Origin: CAMFLJ01 sp963702555
GTDB lineage: Bacteria > Actinomycetota > Acidimicrobiia > Acidimicrobiales > Acidimicrobilacustridaceae
DNA: 64,000 bases
Reading direction: 5' to 3'
Assembly: GCA_963702555.1 (NCBI GenBank)
Contig: CAVPCW010000011.1
Span: forward strand, 856,064 to 920,063
The position numbers were made by a program, and so were the translations under genes. Below the pieces are notes generated by a model, which worked only from the letters and a program-made list of their open reading frames with translations, was not told where the DNA came from and made no database searches. Of the stretch, positions 24,455-33,672 are shown piece after piece; the first letter of the stretch is position 1; each line of letters opens with the position of its first letter.

Positions 24455-26356
24455 ATGGGCACCTACGACGAGGTCTACGACCGGAGCATGGCCGACCCGG
24501 AGGGGTTCTGGGGCGAGGCCGCCACCGCGATCCACTGGGACACGCCGCCGGCCACGGTGCTCGACACGAGCAACCCGCCCTTCTACCGCTGGTTCCGCGG
24601 CGGCCGGCTCAACACCTGCTTCAACGCCCTCGACCGCTGGGTCGACGGGGGTGACGGTGTCGACGAGCTGCGGGGCGACCAGCCGGCGCTGATCCACGAC
24701 AGCCCGGTCACCGGCACGGTCACGACCTACACCTACCGGGAGCTGCGCGACCTGGTGGCCCGGTTCGCCGGCGCACTGGCGGCTCTGGATGTGGGGAAGG
24801 GCGACCGGGTCGTCGTCTACATGCCGATGGTGCCCGAGGCCGCGGTCGCCATGCTCGCCTGCGCCCGCCTGGGGGCCGTCCACTCGGTGGTGTTCGGCGG
24901 GTTCGCGCCCCACGAGCTCGCCATCCGGATCGACGACGCCCGCCCCAAGGTCGTGGTGTCGGCGAGCTGCGGCATCGAGGGCGCGAAGGTCATCGAGTAC
25001 AAGCCACTGCTCGACCGGGCCATCGACCTCGCCGGATCGAGTGCGCCCGAGCACTGCATCATCCTCCAGCGTCCCCAGGTCGAGGCGACGCTGGTGGAGG
25101 GCCGCGACCTCGACTGGGCCGACGCGGTCGCGGCGGCCGAGCCGCACCCCTGCGTCGAGGTGGAGGCCACCGACCCGCTCTACGTGCTCTACACCTCCGG
25201 CACCACCGGCAAGCCCAAGGGCGTGGTGCGCGACAACGGTGGCCACGCCGTCGCCCTGCGCTGGAGCATGCCGAACGTCTACGACGTGCAGCCCGGTGAG
25301 GTCTTCTGGGCAGCCAGCGACGTCGGCTGGGTCGTGGGCCACAGCTACATCGTCTACGCCCCGCTGCTGTCGGGCTGCACGACCGTGCTCTACGAGGGCA
25401 AGCCGGTGGGCACCCCCGACCCCGGTGCGTTCTGGCGGGTGGCGGCCCAGCACGGGGTCTCGGTGCTCTTCACCGCCCCCACCGCGCTGCGGGCCATCAA
25501 GAAGGAGGACGCCGAGGGCGCCTTCCTCGCCGGCCACGACCTGTCGGCGCTGAAGGCGCTGTTCCTCGCCGGCGAGCGCACCGACCCCGACACCTACGAG
25601 TGGGCCGTCGACCTCCTCGGCATCCCGGTGATCGACCACTGGTGGCAGACCGAGACGGGCTGGTCGGTGGCGGCCAACTGCCTCGGCATCGAGCGCCTGC
25701 CGGTCAAGGCCGGCTCGCCCACACGGCCGGTGCCCGGCTACCGGGTCGAGATCCTCGACGAGATGGGGGCCGAGGTGGAGCCCGGCCGCGACGGCTCGAT
25801 CGCGGTGAAGCTGCCGCTGCCGCCCGGGTCGCTGCCCACGCTCTGGAACGACGACGCCCGCTACGTGTCGTCCTACCTGTCGACCTACGAGGGCTACTAC
25901 CTCACCGGCGACGGCGGCCGCATCGACGACGACGGCTACCTGTTCGTGATGGGCCGCACCGACGACGTGATCAACGTGGCCGGGCACCGGTTGTCCACGG
26001 GGGCGATGGAGGAGATCATCTCCACCCATCCCGCCGTCGCCGAGTGTGCGGTGATCGGCGTGGCCGACGAGCTCAAGGGCCAGATGCCGCTCGGGCTGGT
26101 GGTGCTGAAGAACGGCGTCGACATCGAGCCGTCGGTGCTCGAGGCGGAGCTGGTGGCCATGGTCCGCGGCGAGATCGGTGCGGTGGCGTCGTTCAAGCGG
26201 GCGGTCGTGGTGGCCCGGCTGCCGAAGACCCGCTCGGGCAAGGTGCTGCGGGCCACGATGCGCGCCATCGCCGACGGCCGCGACTTCGCCGTCCCCTCCA
26301 CCATCGACGACCCCGCCGTGCTCGACGAGATCGGCGGCGCCCTCGGCCGCCCCTGA
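24455..26356 (+). CDS. prpE: Propionyl-CoA synthetase (acetyl-CoA synthetase family)
   Basis: The 633-residue AMP-forming ligase of the acetyl/propionyl-CoA synthetase group has LYTSGTTGKPKGVVRDNGG (ATP loop), the DHWWQTETG motif and the C-terminal lysine motif KTRSGKVLRATM. The N-terminal ACAS_N domain is seen (YDRSMADPEGFWGEAA). PrpE activates propionate to propionyl-CoA; acetate is also possible. Other members of this family have very similar motifs, so the substrate is provisional. A long palindrome follows the stop. Confidence 0.87.
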   Translation: MGTYDEVYDRSMADPEGFWGEAATAIHWDTPPATVLDTSNPPFYRWFRGGRLNTCFNALDRWVDGGDGVDELRGDQPALIHDSPVTGTVTTYTYRELRDLVARFAGALAALDVGKGDRVVVYMPMVPEAAVAMLACARLGAVHSVVFGGFAPHELAIRIDDARPKVVVSASCGIEGAKVIEYKPLLDRAIDLAGSSAPEHCIILQRPQVEATLVEGRDLDWADAVAAAEPHPCVEVEATDPLYVLYTSGTTGKPKGVVRDNGGHAVALRWSMPNVYDVQPGEVFWAASDVGWVVGHSYIVYAPLLSGCTTVLYEGKPVGTPDPGAFWRVAAQHGVSVLFTAPTALRAIKKEDAEGAFLAGHDLSALKALFLAGERTDPDTYEWAVDLLGIPVIDHWWQTETGWSVAANCLGIERLPVKAGSPTRPVPGYRVEILDEMGAEVEPGRDGSIAVKLPLPPGSLPTLWNDDARYVSSYLSTYEGYYLTGDGGRIDDDGYLFVMGRTDDVINVAGHRLSTGAMEEIISTHPAVAECAVIGVADELKGQMPLGLVVLKNGVDIEPSVLEAELVAMVRGEIGAVASFKRAVVVARLPKTRSGKVLRATMRAIADGRDFAVPSTIDDPAVLDEIGGALGRP

Positions 26357-26381
26357 TCCGCCCGAGATGCCCCCCATCCCG

Positions 26382-26432
26382 CCTCTGTGGCTCACGTCGT
26401 CAGGTGATGCCTGACGACGTGAGCCACAGAGG
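26382..26432. repeat. Palindromic intergenic repeat, copy 2 (perfect 23-bp stem)
   Basis: Positions 26382-26404 and 26410-26432 are perfect inverted repeats of 23 bases with a 5-base loop (TGATG). The outer arm reads CCTCTGTGGCTCAC. The right half matches the copy at 1799-1852. It lies between the convergent prpE and osmC-type genes and could serve both as terminator. Confidence 0.8.
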
Positions 26433-26453
26433 GGTGGGTGTACCCGGAAGGGG

Positions 26454-26879
26454 TCAGGCCAGGGAGGCGTCGAGGGTGATCGTGGTGCCGGTGAGGGCCT
26501 TGCTGACCGGGCAGCCGGCCTTGGCCTCGTCGGCCATGCGCAGGAAGTCGGCCTCGTCGATGCCGGGCACGGTGCCGACGACGGTGAGGTGGATGCCGGT
26601 GATGCCCTCGCCGGGCTGGAAGGTGACGGCGGCCGAGACGGTGAGCTTCTCGGGGGCGTGGTCGGCCTTGGCCAGTGCGTTGGAGAACGCCATCGAGTAG
26701 CAGCTCGAGTGGGCGGCAGCGATGAGCTCCTCGGGGCTGGTGCGGCCGTTGGGCTCCTCGGAGCGGGACGGCCACGTGACGTCGAACGTGCCGAGGCCGG
26801 ACGACTCGAGCGTCACCTGCCCCGAGCCCTGGAGCAGGCTGCCGGCCCAGTTCGTGGTGGCGTTGCGAGTGGTGGCCAT
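26454..26879 (-). CDS. OsmC family peroxiredoxin-like protein
   Basis: The 141-residue OsmC-type thiol peroxidase has two conserved cysteines in SSCYSMAFS and AGCPVSKAL, and the TSPEELIAAAHSSC block of the organic hydroperoxide resistance family. OsmC reduces organic hydroperoxides. Ribosome binding site AGGAGGAACC precedes ATG 26879. It stands alone, convergent with prpE across the palindrome. Confidence 0.88.
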   Translation of the reverse strand: MATTRNATTNWAGSLLQGSGQVTLESSGLGTFDVTWPSRSEEPNGRTSPEELIAAAHSSCYSMAFSNALAKADHAPEKLTVSAAVTFQPGEGITGIHLTVVGTVPGIDEADFLRMADEAKAGCPVSKALTGTTITLDASLA

Positions 26880-26964
26880 GGATGGTTCCTCCTGGAAGAC
26901 GGTTCGACGGCTCGTCGGTGAGCCCGGCGATCCTCGCACGGTCGGAGCCGGCCCGCCCGACCGG

Positions 26965-27480
26965 TCAGGAGAACGGGCGGATGCCGGCGTCCGCGAGGGC
27001 GGCCCACGCGAAGCCGATCAGCAGCACCGCCTGGGGCGTGAGCAGGCACAACCGATAGGTGGCGGGCCGGTCGGGGTCGTCGCGCAGGGTGAGGACCACG
27101 CCCCGCTCGGCCGCCAGCAAGAGGGCCAGGCCCTGGGCGGCCACGACCGCGGCCTGGGCCGTCACGCCCCACCGCCAACCGACGGCGGCCATCGCCATGA
27201 GCCCGACGCCGAAGGCGGCGAAGCCCCGGTCGAGCGAGGGTGGGGCGAGCGCCCGAGGCCCGGCCGGCTGGTCGGTCTCGGTGGTGGCACCGGAGCGACC
27301 GGCGACGTGGCCGAGCAACGCCGCGGCCAGCGTGAGCACCCCGGTGATCCCCACCGAGAACAGCGCCACGGGGAGGATGGCGTCGACCGGCGACTGGGTG
27401 CCGAGCTGGTTGAAGCCGACCACGAACCCGAACGCCATCACCGCGTCGGTGGCCAGCACCGCCACCGCAGTGGCCTTCAT
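26965..27480 (-). CDS. Conserved hypothetical membrane protein
   Basis: The 171-residue protein has about four TM helices, starting KATAVAVLATDAVMAFGFVV. No catalytic motif is seen. The ATG overlaps the gatD stop by 4 bases, so it is the third gene of the murT-gatD transcript. The function may relate to the cell wall, judged from position only. Confidence 0.7.
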   Translation of the reverse strand: MKATAVAVLATDAVMAFGFVVGFNQLGTQSPVDAILPVALFSVGITGVLTLAAALLGHVAGRSGATTETDQPAGPRALAPPSLDRGFAAFGVGLMAMAAVGWRWGVTAQAAVVAAQGLALLLAAERGVVLTLRDDPDRPATYRLCLLTPQAVLLIGFAWAALADAGIRPFS

Positions 27481-28280
27481 GAGCGGCGCAGCAGGTCCCG
27501 CCACGAGCGCCGCGGGGCGAGCTCGTGGGAGCGGGCCGCCCGGAGGCGCTCGGTGCGCAGGTCGTCGACCTCGTGGTCGTCGAGGGGCGTCAGGGCGTCG
27601 GCCCCGACGACCCAGCCGAGCAGCAGGTCGGCGAGCCGGGGGTTGCGGGCGAGCACCGGACCGTGGAGATAGGTGCCCACGACCCGGCCGCACACCACGC
27701 CCTCGCTGCCGTCGCCGTTGCCCTCGCCGATCTCGACCGACGCCAGGGTGGTGCTGCCCGGCCCGGGAACCGTGCGTCCGGCGTGGTTCTCGAAGCCGGT
27801 GAGCACGCCGAGGTCGATCGTGGCTCCGGCAGGACCGTCGGGGTCGGGGACCGAGGCCTCGGTGGTGAGCAGCTCACCGACGGCGCGGGGGCGGTCGACC
27901 CGGACGGTGGCGCAGTCGAGCAGGCCGAGGCCGGACCGGTCGGCGCCGGTGGCGTCGGGGAAGCGGTGGCCGAGGATCTGCATGCCGGCGCACACCGCCA
28001 GCACGACGGCGCCGCGGTCGACCGCCCGGTGGAGGGCACGGCTCTCGGCCAGCTCGCGCGTGGCCTGGACCTGGGGGCCGTCCTCCCCGCCGCCGACGAG
28101 GTAGAGGTCGCACGAGTCGGGGGCGGTCTCACCGGCGGCGACGGTGACGACGTCGACGCCGAGTCCCCGCCAGGCGAGGCGCTGGGCGAGCACGAGGGCG
28201 TTGCCGCCGTCGCCGTAGGTGCCGAGCAGGTCGGGGAACAGCACGCCGAGGCGCACGGCGGACTCGCGGGACGTGCTCAC
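27477..28280 (-). CDS. gatD: Lipid II isoglutaminyl synthase glutaminase subunit GatD
   Basis: The 267-residue glutamine amidotransferase class I (CobB/CobQ-like) releases ammonia from glutamine for amidation of the D-Glu residue in lipid II. The nucleophile is C97 in LAVCAGMQILG and a catalytic His is H206 in GTYLHGPVLARNP. It overlaps the murT stop and forms the known MurT/GatD pair. The GTG at 28280 starts the protein. Confidence 0.9.
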   Translation of the reverse strand: MSTSRESAVRLGVLFPDLLGTYGDGGNALVLAQRLAWRGLGVDVVTVAAGETAPDSCDLYLVGGGEDGPQVQATRELAESRALHRAVDRGAVVLAVCAGMQILGHRFPDATGADRSGLGLLDCATVRVDRPRAVGELLTTEASVPDPDGPAGATIDLGVLTGFENHAGRTVPGPGSTTLASVEIGEGNGDGSEGVVCGRVVGTYLHGPVLARNPRLADLLLGWVVGADALTPLDDHEVDDLRTERLRAARSHELAPRRSWRDLLRRS

Positions 28281-29569
28281 CGGGGCCCTCCGACGAGATC
28301 GAGGTACTCCTGGAAGGCGGTGTAGTTGGCGGCCACGTCGACGACCGCCCCGGGCTCGTGGCCGGGTGCGGCGGCGGCTCGGCGGACGGCGTCGGTGACC
28401 TCGGTGACGGTGACGTGCTCGACGCCGGCGTAGCGGAGGCGCACGGCCAGGTCGTGGCGGCGTTCGCCGGTGGCCACCACGAGGCGGCCGGCGAGGCGCT
28501 CGTAGGCGACGTCCCACAGCCACGAGGGGTCGTGGCCGTCGGCGATGCGGGCGTTGATGGCGACGACGACCGGGGCCGGCGCGGGGGCGATGAGGTCGAG
28601 GGCCTCGTGCCAGCCGGCCGGGTTCTTGGCGAGCAGCAGGCGCACCGGGAGCCCGGCGAGGGAGGCGACCCGGTACCGGCCGGCGACCTCGCTCACCGCT
28701 CCGGCGGCGGCGGCCGCCGCGATGGGGTCGGCGCCGAGGGCCGTGGCGGCGGCGAGGGCGAAGGCGGCGTTCACCCGGTTGACCCGGCCGGGCAGGCCGA
28801 GCTGGAGCGGCACGCGACCGCCCGGGAGCACCACGCCGCCCCCCTCCATCGTCATCTCGTCGATGGTGACGTCGGGGGTGGGGCGGGCGAGGTCGCAGCC
28901 GGTGCAATGCCAGGCGCCGGGCTCGAAGGCGATGCGGCCCGAGCAGTTGGGGCACCCGGCGGCATCGGAGTTCCAGTCCTGGCCGGTGGCCACCCAGATG
29001 ACCTCGGGTGCAGCCGACGCGGCCCACGTGACGAGCGGATCGTCGGCGTTGGCGACGACCCGGGCCGGCGGCGTGGCGGTGAGCGCCCGACGCCAGCGCT
29101 CGGCCAGCTTGCGCACCTCCTGGGTGCGGTCGAGCTGGTCGCGGCTGAGGTTCAGCAGCACCACGGTGCCCGCGCCCGTGGCGGCGAGCACGTCCTCGAC
29201 CCACCGCTCGTCGACCTCGAGCACCGCGGTGGCGGCGGGGTCGGCCACGCCGAGGGCGGCGACGATGCCGGGGGTCATGTTGGCGCCGAGCGAGTTGGAG
29301 ACGACGGGCCGGTCGGTGCCGAGGGCGGCGCCGATCAGGCGGGTGGTCGTGGTCTTGCCGTTGGTGGCGCTCACGATCACGACCTCGCGACCGTGGGTGA
29401 GCTGGCGCAGCAGGTCGCCGTCGACGAGCAGGGCGGCGCGCCCGCCGATCACGCTGCCGGAGCCGAAGTGCACGAGCTTGGAGGCCCCGGCGACGGCCCG
29501 ACCGGTGGCGACGGCGAGCCGGGCCCGGGTCGGCAGGCCGGTCGTGGGGGAGGGGTGGGCGGGTGACAC
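28277..29569 (-). CDS. murT: Lipid II isoglutaminyl synthase MurT
   Basis: The 430-residue Mur-ligase-like ATPase works with GatD to amidate lipid II glutamate. The P-loop is SATNGKTTTTR (residues 67-77). A zinc ribbon with C206, C209, C222 and C225 is typical of MurT. The DUF1727 C-terminal domain (PVVVAINARIADGHDPSWLW) is present. ATG 29569; divergent from the SGNH hydrolase gene. Confidence 0.92.
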   Translation of the reverse strand: MSPAHPSPTTGLPTRARLAVATGRAVAGASKLVHFGSGSVIGGRAALLVDGDLLRQLTHGREVVIVSATNGKTTTTRLIGAALGTDRPVVSNSLGANMTPGIVAALGVADPAATAVLEVDERWVEDVLAATGAGTVVLLNLSRDQLDRTQEVRKLAERWRRALTATPPARVVANADDPLVTWAASAAPEVIWVATGQDWNSDAAGCPNCSGRIAFEPGAWHCTGCDLARPTPDVTIDEMTMEGGGVVLPGGRVPLQLGLPGRVNRVNAAFALAAATALGADPIAAAAAAGAVSEVAGRYRVASLAGLPVRLLLAKNPAGWHEALDLIAPAPAPVVVAINARIADGHDPSWLWDVAYERLAGRLVVATGERRHDLAVRLRYAGVEHVTVTEVTDAVRRAAAAPGHEPGAVVDVAANYTAFQEYLDLVGGPR

Positions 29570-29616
29570 GACGAGGCGGATGCTACCGGCGACGGGTGGC
29601 CCGGTAGGTTGCCCTC

Positions 29617-30333
29617 GTGACGGGAACCGCGAGAAACGACGTCGCCGCCGGCGTTCCGAAGCGCATCTGGCTGGTCGCGGTCCTGTTCGGGCTGGTGTCC
29701 TCGGCGATCCTGGCCACTGTCGTGATCCTGGCCACCCGGTCGTCCACCGCGGACGCGAACCCGGAGGCCGAGGCCGCCGCCGCCCGGTCCACGACGGTGG
29801 CGATCGTCGGGGACTCCATCACCGAGCAGGGTGAGTCCGCCCTGGATCAGGTGCTCGCCGACGACTGGCGCCTCGACATCGACGGCCGGGCGGGCTTCAC
29901 CGTGGCCGAGCAGCTCCCGGCGGCGCGCGCGCTCGCCGGCGGCGAGCCCTCCCAGGTCGTGATCAACCTCGGTACCAACGACGTGCTCAAGGGTGACGAC
30001 CTCTCGCAGTCGGCGGCCGCCCTCGCGGAGGTCGTCGCCGCGTTCCCGTCGGCCACGTGCATCCACCTGGTGACGGTCAACGAGGGCATCGTGATGGGCG
30101 CGACCGCCCTGGCCGAGAGCGCGGCCGAGCTGAACCGGGCCATCGTCGCCCTCGCCGCCACCGACCCCCGGATCGACGTCGTCGACTGGTCGGCGGCGGT
30201 GGCGGCCTACGAGGCCGGTCCCCAGGACGACGGCCCGATCCTCACCGACACCGTGCACCCGTCCCCCCGGGGCCAGCTGGCCCTCGCCGTGCGCTACGCC
30301 GAGGCCCTCGCCTCGTGCCCGGCGCAGCCCTGA
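29617..30333 (+). CDS. SGNH/GDSL-like hydrolase, membrane anchored
   Basis: The 238-residue protein has an N-terminal TM helix (about 17-38), then an SGNH hydrolase domain: block I VAIVGDSITEQ with the Ser nucleophile, block III NLGTNDVL, and block V DTVHPSPRGQ with Asp and His. It is probably an extracytoplasmic esterase or acetyl-hydrolase. GTG 29617. Its substrate cannot be told. Confidence 0.82.
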   Translation: MTGTARNDVAAGVPKRIWLVAVLFGLVSSAILATVVILATRSSTADANPEAEAAAARSTTVAIVGDSITEQGESALDQVLADDWRLDIDGRAGFTVAEQLPAARALAGGEPSQVVINLGTNDVLKGDDLSQSAAALAEVVAAFPSATCIHLVTVNEGIVMGATALAESAAELNRAIVALAATDPRIDVVDWSAAVAAYEAGPQDDGPILTDTVHPSPRGQLALAVRYAEALASCPAQP

Positions 30334-30367
30334 TCCGGGCGGCGGCCGGCCACCTGGGTCAGGTGGG

Positions 30368-30777
30368 TCAGGTGGCGCCCGACGCCGCGAGGCGGGCGGA
30401 CTGCTCGGGGTTCACGCTCTCGTAGGGCATGGGCCGGGCGGCGAGGAACCCCTGGAACTCGTCGCAGCCGAGCTCTCGGAGGTGGGCGAGCTGCTCGAGG
30501 GTCTCGACCCCCTCGGCCAGGGCGGCGAGACCGAGGCTGTGGGCCATGGCGATGACCGACCGGACGATGATCGTGTCGTCGTGGCTGGAACCGAGGCCGT
30601 TGATGAACGACCGGTCGATCTTGAGCACGTCGAGGGGCAGGCGCTCGAGCCACGACAGCGACGAGAAGCCGGTGCCGAAGTCGTCGATGGCGATGCCGAC
30701 GCCGGCGTTGCGCAGCTCGTCGAGGCTGGTGGCGGCGACGTCGAGGCCGCGTCGCGGAGGGTGTCGACGCTCACCGG
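30368..30777 (-). pseudogene. Truncated EAL-domain (c-di-GMP phosphodiesterase) gene
   Basis: About 136 codons encode only the C-terminal half of an EAL domain: IAIDDFGTGFSSL, LKIDRSFINGL, ALAEGVET and FQGFLAARPMPY. The N-terminal part with the EAL motif and several metal ligands is missing, and there is no proper start codon. Its 5' end coincides with the phosphatase stop. A frame change near 30744 may join VSVDTLRDA to the EAL frame. It is probably inactive. Confidence 0.75.
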
Positions 30778-30778
30778 C

Positions 30779-31297
30779 TCAGGTGGTCCTGCCGTCGTCG
30801 AGGAGCTCGGCCCGCACGTGGTCGAGTAGCCCGCGGCAGGCGGCCTCGACGAGGTCGTAGACGACGACGAAGCCGTCGTCGCCGCCGGTCCACGGGTCGG
30901 GGACCTCGCCGCCCCACCGGTCGTCGGGGCCGAGGGCGGGATCGAACTCGCGGAGCAGCCGCAGCCTCGGGTGCAGCTCCGGCTCGGTGCGGTCGCGCAG
31001 GTCGGCCAGGTTCGAGTGGTCCATGGCGAGCACGAGGTCGTAGGCGAGGGCGTCGCCGGGCATGAACGTGGAGGCCCGGGAGGTGAGCTCGACGCCCCGT
31101 CGTCCGGCCTCGGCCCTCGCCCGGTCGTCGGGCAGCTCGCCGCGGTGCCAGCTCCCGGTGCCCGCGCTGTCGACGACGATGCGGCCGTCGAGGCCGGCCT
31201 CGGTCACCAGGGCGGCCATCACACCCTCCGCGGTGGGGGAGCGGCAGATGTTCCCCAGGCACACGAAGCACAGGCTCACGGGACGGGGCTCGGTCAT
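30779..31297 (-). CDS. Low molecular weight protein-tyrosine phosphatase
   Basis: The 172-residue phosphatase has the signature C13-L-G-N-I-C-R-S (FVCLGNICRSP) with nucleophile C13 and R19, and the general-acid loop with Asp in VPDPWTGG. Such enzymes dephosphorylate Tyr residues of kinases in exopolysaccharide systems. I chose ATG 31297; an upstream frame extension (to 31333) is possible but lacks family similarity. Confidence 0.88.
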   Translation of the reverse strand: MTEPRPVSLCFVCLGNICRSPTAEGVMAALVTEAGLDGRIVVDSAGTGSWHRGELPDDRARAEAGRRGVELTSRASTFMPGDALAYDLVLAMDHSNLADLRDRTEPELHPRLRLLREFDPALGPDDRWGGEVPDPWTGGDDGFVVVYDLVEAACRGLLDHVRAELLDDGRTT

Positions 31298-31350
31298 GGA
31301 GGCAGTCTGCCGGGCGTCGCGGCCACGAGCCATCGACCTACGCTCGGACG

Positions 31351-32754
31351 GTGGACGACCACCATCCGGTCCGGTACGTCGACCGACACGTCGGCGAGAA
31401 GCCGTGGCAGCGCACCGCCGCCGTGGCCGCGCTCGTGCTGGGCGCGGCCGGCCTCGTCCTGCTGGTGTGGTTCGGCTTCGACAACCTGGGCTACCTGCTG
31501 GTGTTGCTCGCCGGGGCCGCGCTGCTGCTGTTCGCCGGGTTCGCCGCCCTCACGTCCACCGGCGCGATGCGGCTCATGGCGCTGGTCACCGCCTTCGTGG
31601 GAGTGGGGGTCCTGGTGACGGCCACCGCGGTGCGCTTCGCGTCCCTCGGCGAGGTGCGGGGCACCGGGCTGGGGGCCCTGGCCTGCCTGGTCGTGGCGGT
31701 CCTGTGCGGCCGGTACGCCCTGCGGGTGCCGCCGCCGAGCGGCGACGCCGTGTGGGCCGTGCACTCGCGCGGGCCGACCACCCGGCACGGGGTCGTCATC
31801 GCCAACCCGGCATCCGGTGGGGGCAAGGTCGGGTCGTCGGGGCTCGAGGAGGTCGCCCGCCAGCACGGCATCGAGGTCGTGGTGATGCATGACGGCGACG
31901 ACCCCGCCGACCTCGCCCGCGCCGCGGTGCGCCGGGGTGCCGACGCCCTCGGCATGGCCGGCGGCGACGGCTCGCTCGCCCAGGTCGCCCAGGTCGCGGT
32001 CGACTACGACCTCCCGTTCGTCGTGGTCCCGGCCGGCACCCGCAACCACTACGCCCAGGACCTCGGCCTCGACCGGAGCGACCCGACCCTCGCCCTGGCC
32101 GCGTTCGTGCGGGGTGAGGAGCACCGGCTCGACTACGCCACGGTCAACGGCCGCATGTTCCTCAACAACGTCTCGCTCGGCGCCTACGCGGCGGCCGTCG
32201 AGCAGCCCGGGTACCGCGACGCCAAGCTCGAGACCACGTTGAAGCTGCTCCCCGAGCTGGTGGAGAAGGGCGGCCCCTGGTTCGACCTGCAGATCGACGT
32301 CCCCGACCAGGGCCACTGGGACACCGCGGCGCTCATCCAGGTCTCCAACGGCGTCTACGAGATGGCCGGCAGCGCCTTCGGTCGCCGCCTCCACCTCGAC
32401 CGGGGCGAGCTCGGCGTCGTCGCTGTCGACATCAGCCACGGCGCCGACCTGGCCGCCATCACCGTGCTGGCCGCCGCCCGCCACCCGGAGCGCCACGGCG
32501 GCGTCTGGCCCTGGTCGACCGCGGAGCTCACCGTCGGGTCGGGCCAGCCCGAGCTGGGGGTGGGGGTCGACGGGGAGCACGTCGTGCTCGAGCCGCCCCT
32601 CGTGCTCACGGTGGTGCGTCAGGGCCTGCGGGTCCTGGTGCCCGAGGGCACCGCGGTGGGCCTCGCCCGCCAGCACCTCGGCAGCAGCGCCGGCACCGTG
32701 ACCGGGCTGCTCGAGGTCGCGTTCAACATCGCCGCCGACGGCCCGGCCGACTAG
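31351..32754 (+). CDS. Diacylglycerol kinase family lipid kinase
   Basis: The 467-residue protein combines an N-terminal hydrophobic region of about four TM helices (residues 20-125) with a DAGK catalytic domain: GVVIANPASGGGK (148-159) and GMAGGDGSLAQVA (202 on), plus VPAGTRNHYAQDLGL. It should phosphorylate a membrane diacylglycerol-like lipid. The fused membrane domain is less usual than the soluble form. GTG 31351. Confidence 0.85.
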   Translation: MDDHHPVRYVDRHVGEKPWQRTAAVAALVLGAAGLVLLVWFGFDNLGYLLVLLAGAALLLFAGFAALTSTGAMRLMALVTAFVGVGVLVTATAVRFASLGEVRGTGLGALACLVVAVLCGRYALRVPPPSGDAVWAVHSRGPTTRHGVVIANPASGGGKVGSSGLEEVARQHGIEVVVMHDGDDPADLARAAVRRGADALGMAGGDGSLAQVAQVAVDYDLPFVVVPAGTRNHYAQDLGLDRSDPTLALAAFVRGEEHRLDYATVNGRMFLNNVSLGAYAAAVEQPGYRDAKLETTLKLLPELVEKGGPWFDLQIDVPDQGHWDTAALIQVSNGVYEMAGSAFGRRLHLDRGELGVVAVDISHGADLAAITVLAAARHPERHGGVWPWSTAELTVGSGQPELGVGVDGEHVVLEPPLVLTVVRQGLRVLVPEGTAVGLARQHLGSSAGTVTGLLEVAFNIAADGPAD

Positions 32755-32799
32755 ACACGCACGACGAGACACTCGAGCGCACCGACGACAGGAGCAGTG

Positions 32800-33570
32800 G
32801 TGGACGACTTCGGAGGCCGCACCGGCGCGGCACTGGTCACCGGCGGCAGCGGCGGCATCGGCGCGGCGATCTGCCGGATGCTGGCCGAGCGGGGCAGCGC
32901 CGTGGCGTTCACCTACCGGGCCAACCGCGCCGCGGCCGAGGCCCTCGAGGCCGAGCTGCGGGAGTTCGGCGTCGACACCTGGTCGACGCCGCTCGACCTC
33001 GTCGACGAGGCCGCGGCGGCCGCCGTGGTGCAGGGCACCGTCGAGCGCTTCGGCGGACTGCACACGCTCGTGCACGCCGCCGGCCCCCACGTGCCCCAGA
33101 TCCACCTCAGCCGCGTCGAGCCCGCCGCCTACCGGGCCCAGATCGAGGGTGAGGCCGTCGGCTTCTTCAACGTCCTCCAACCCGCGCTCCCCGCCCTGCG
33201 CGAGGCGAGCGGCAGCATCGTGGCGGTCACCACCGCCGCCACCCGCCGCTACCCGGTCCGCGACGGTCTGTCGTCGGGCACGAAGGGCGCGGTCGAGGCG
33301 GTCGTTCGGGCCATCGCCGCCGAGGAGGGCCGCTTCGGTGTCCGGGCCAACTGCGTCGGACCAGGCATGCTCACCGACGGGATGGCCGCCCGGCTCATGG
33401 CGTCCGGCGACCTCGACGAGGCCGCCCTCGAGGTCACCACCCGCAACATCCCGCTGCGACGCTTCGGTGACGCCGTCGACATCGCCGAGGCGGTGTGCTT
33501 CCTCGCCTCCGACCGGGCTGACTTCATCAGCGGCCAGATGCTCGACGTCGACGGCGGCTACGGCATCTGA
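32800..33570 (+). CDS. SDR family protein lacking the catalytic tyrosine
   Basis: The 256-residue SDR has the cofactor motif ALVTGGSGGIGAAI, a HAAGPHVPQ segment, TTAATRR where the Ser should be, and LSSGTKGAVE in place of YxxxK: Lys is present but the Tyr position is Ser. The rest (GQMLDVDGGYGI) is normal. It may be a FabI-like or non-catalytic member. GTG 32800 was chosen over GTG 32797 because AGGAG lies 5 bases before it. Confidence 0.8.
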   Translation: MDDFGGRTGAALVTGGSGGIGAAICRMLAERGSAVAFTYRANRAAAEALEAELREFGVDTWSTPLDLVDEAAAAAVVQGTVERFGGLHTLVHAAGPHVPQIHLSRVEPAAYRAQIEGEAVGFFNVLQPALPALREASGSIVAVTTAATRRYPVRDGLSSGTKGAVEAVVRAIAAEEGRFGVRANCVGPGMLTDGMAARLMASGDLDEAALEVTTRNIPLRRFGDAVDIAEAVCFLASDRADFISGQMLDVDGGYGI

Positions 33571-33672
33571 GGTCACCGTGGGCCGACGCGGCGGCCACGG
33601 TCAGCGCGTGAACAGCTGCTGTTCACGATCCCCTCATGCTTTTCGTCTCCGGATTTCGTAGGCTCGCGTCCG

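Noticed and set aside
24356..26395. Minus-strand open frame antisense to the propionyl-CoA synthetase
   Set aside because: The plus strand encodes the synthetase with all motifs; the antisense translation is low-complexity and lacks any known family.
31294..33576. Minus-strand open frame opposite the lipid kinase and SDR
   Set aside because: Same reason: antisense to well-supported genes, repetitive composition.
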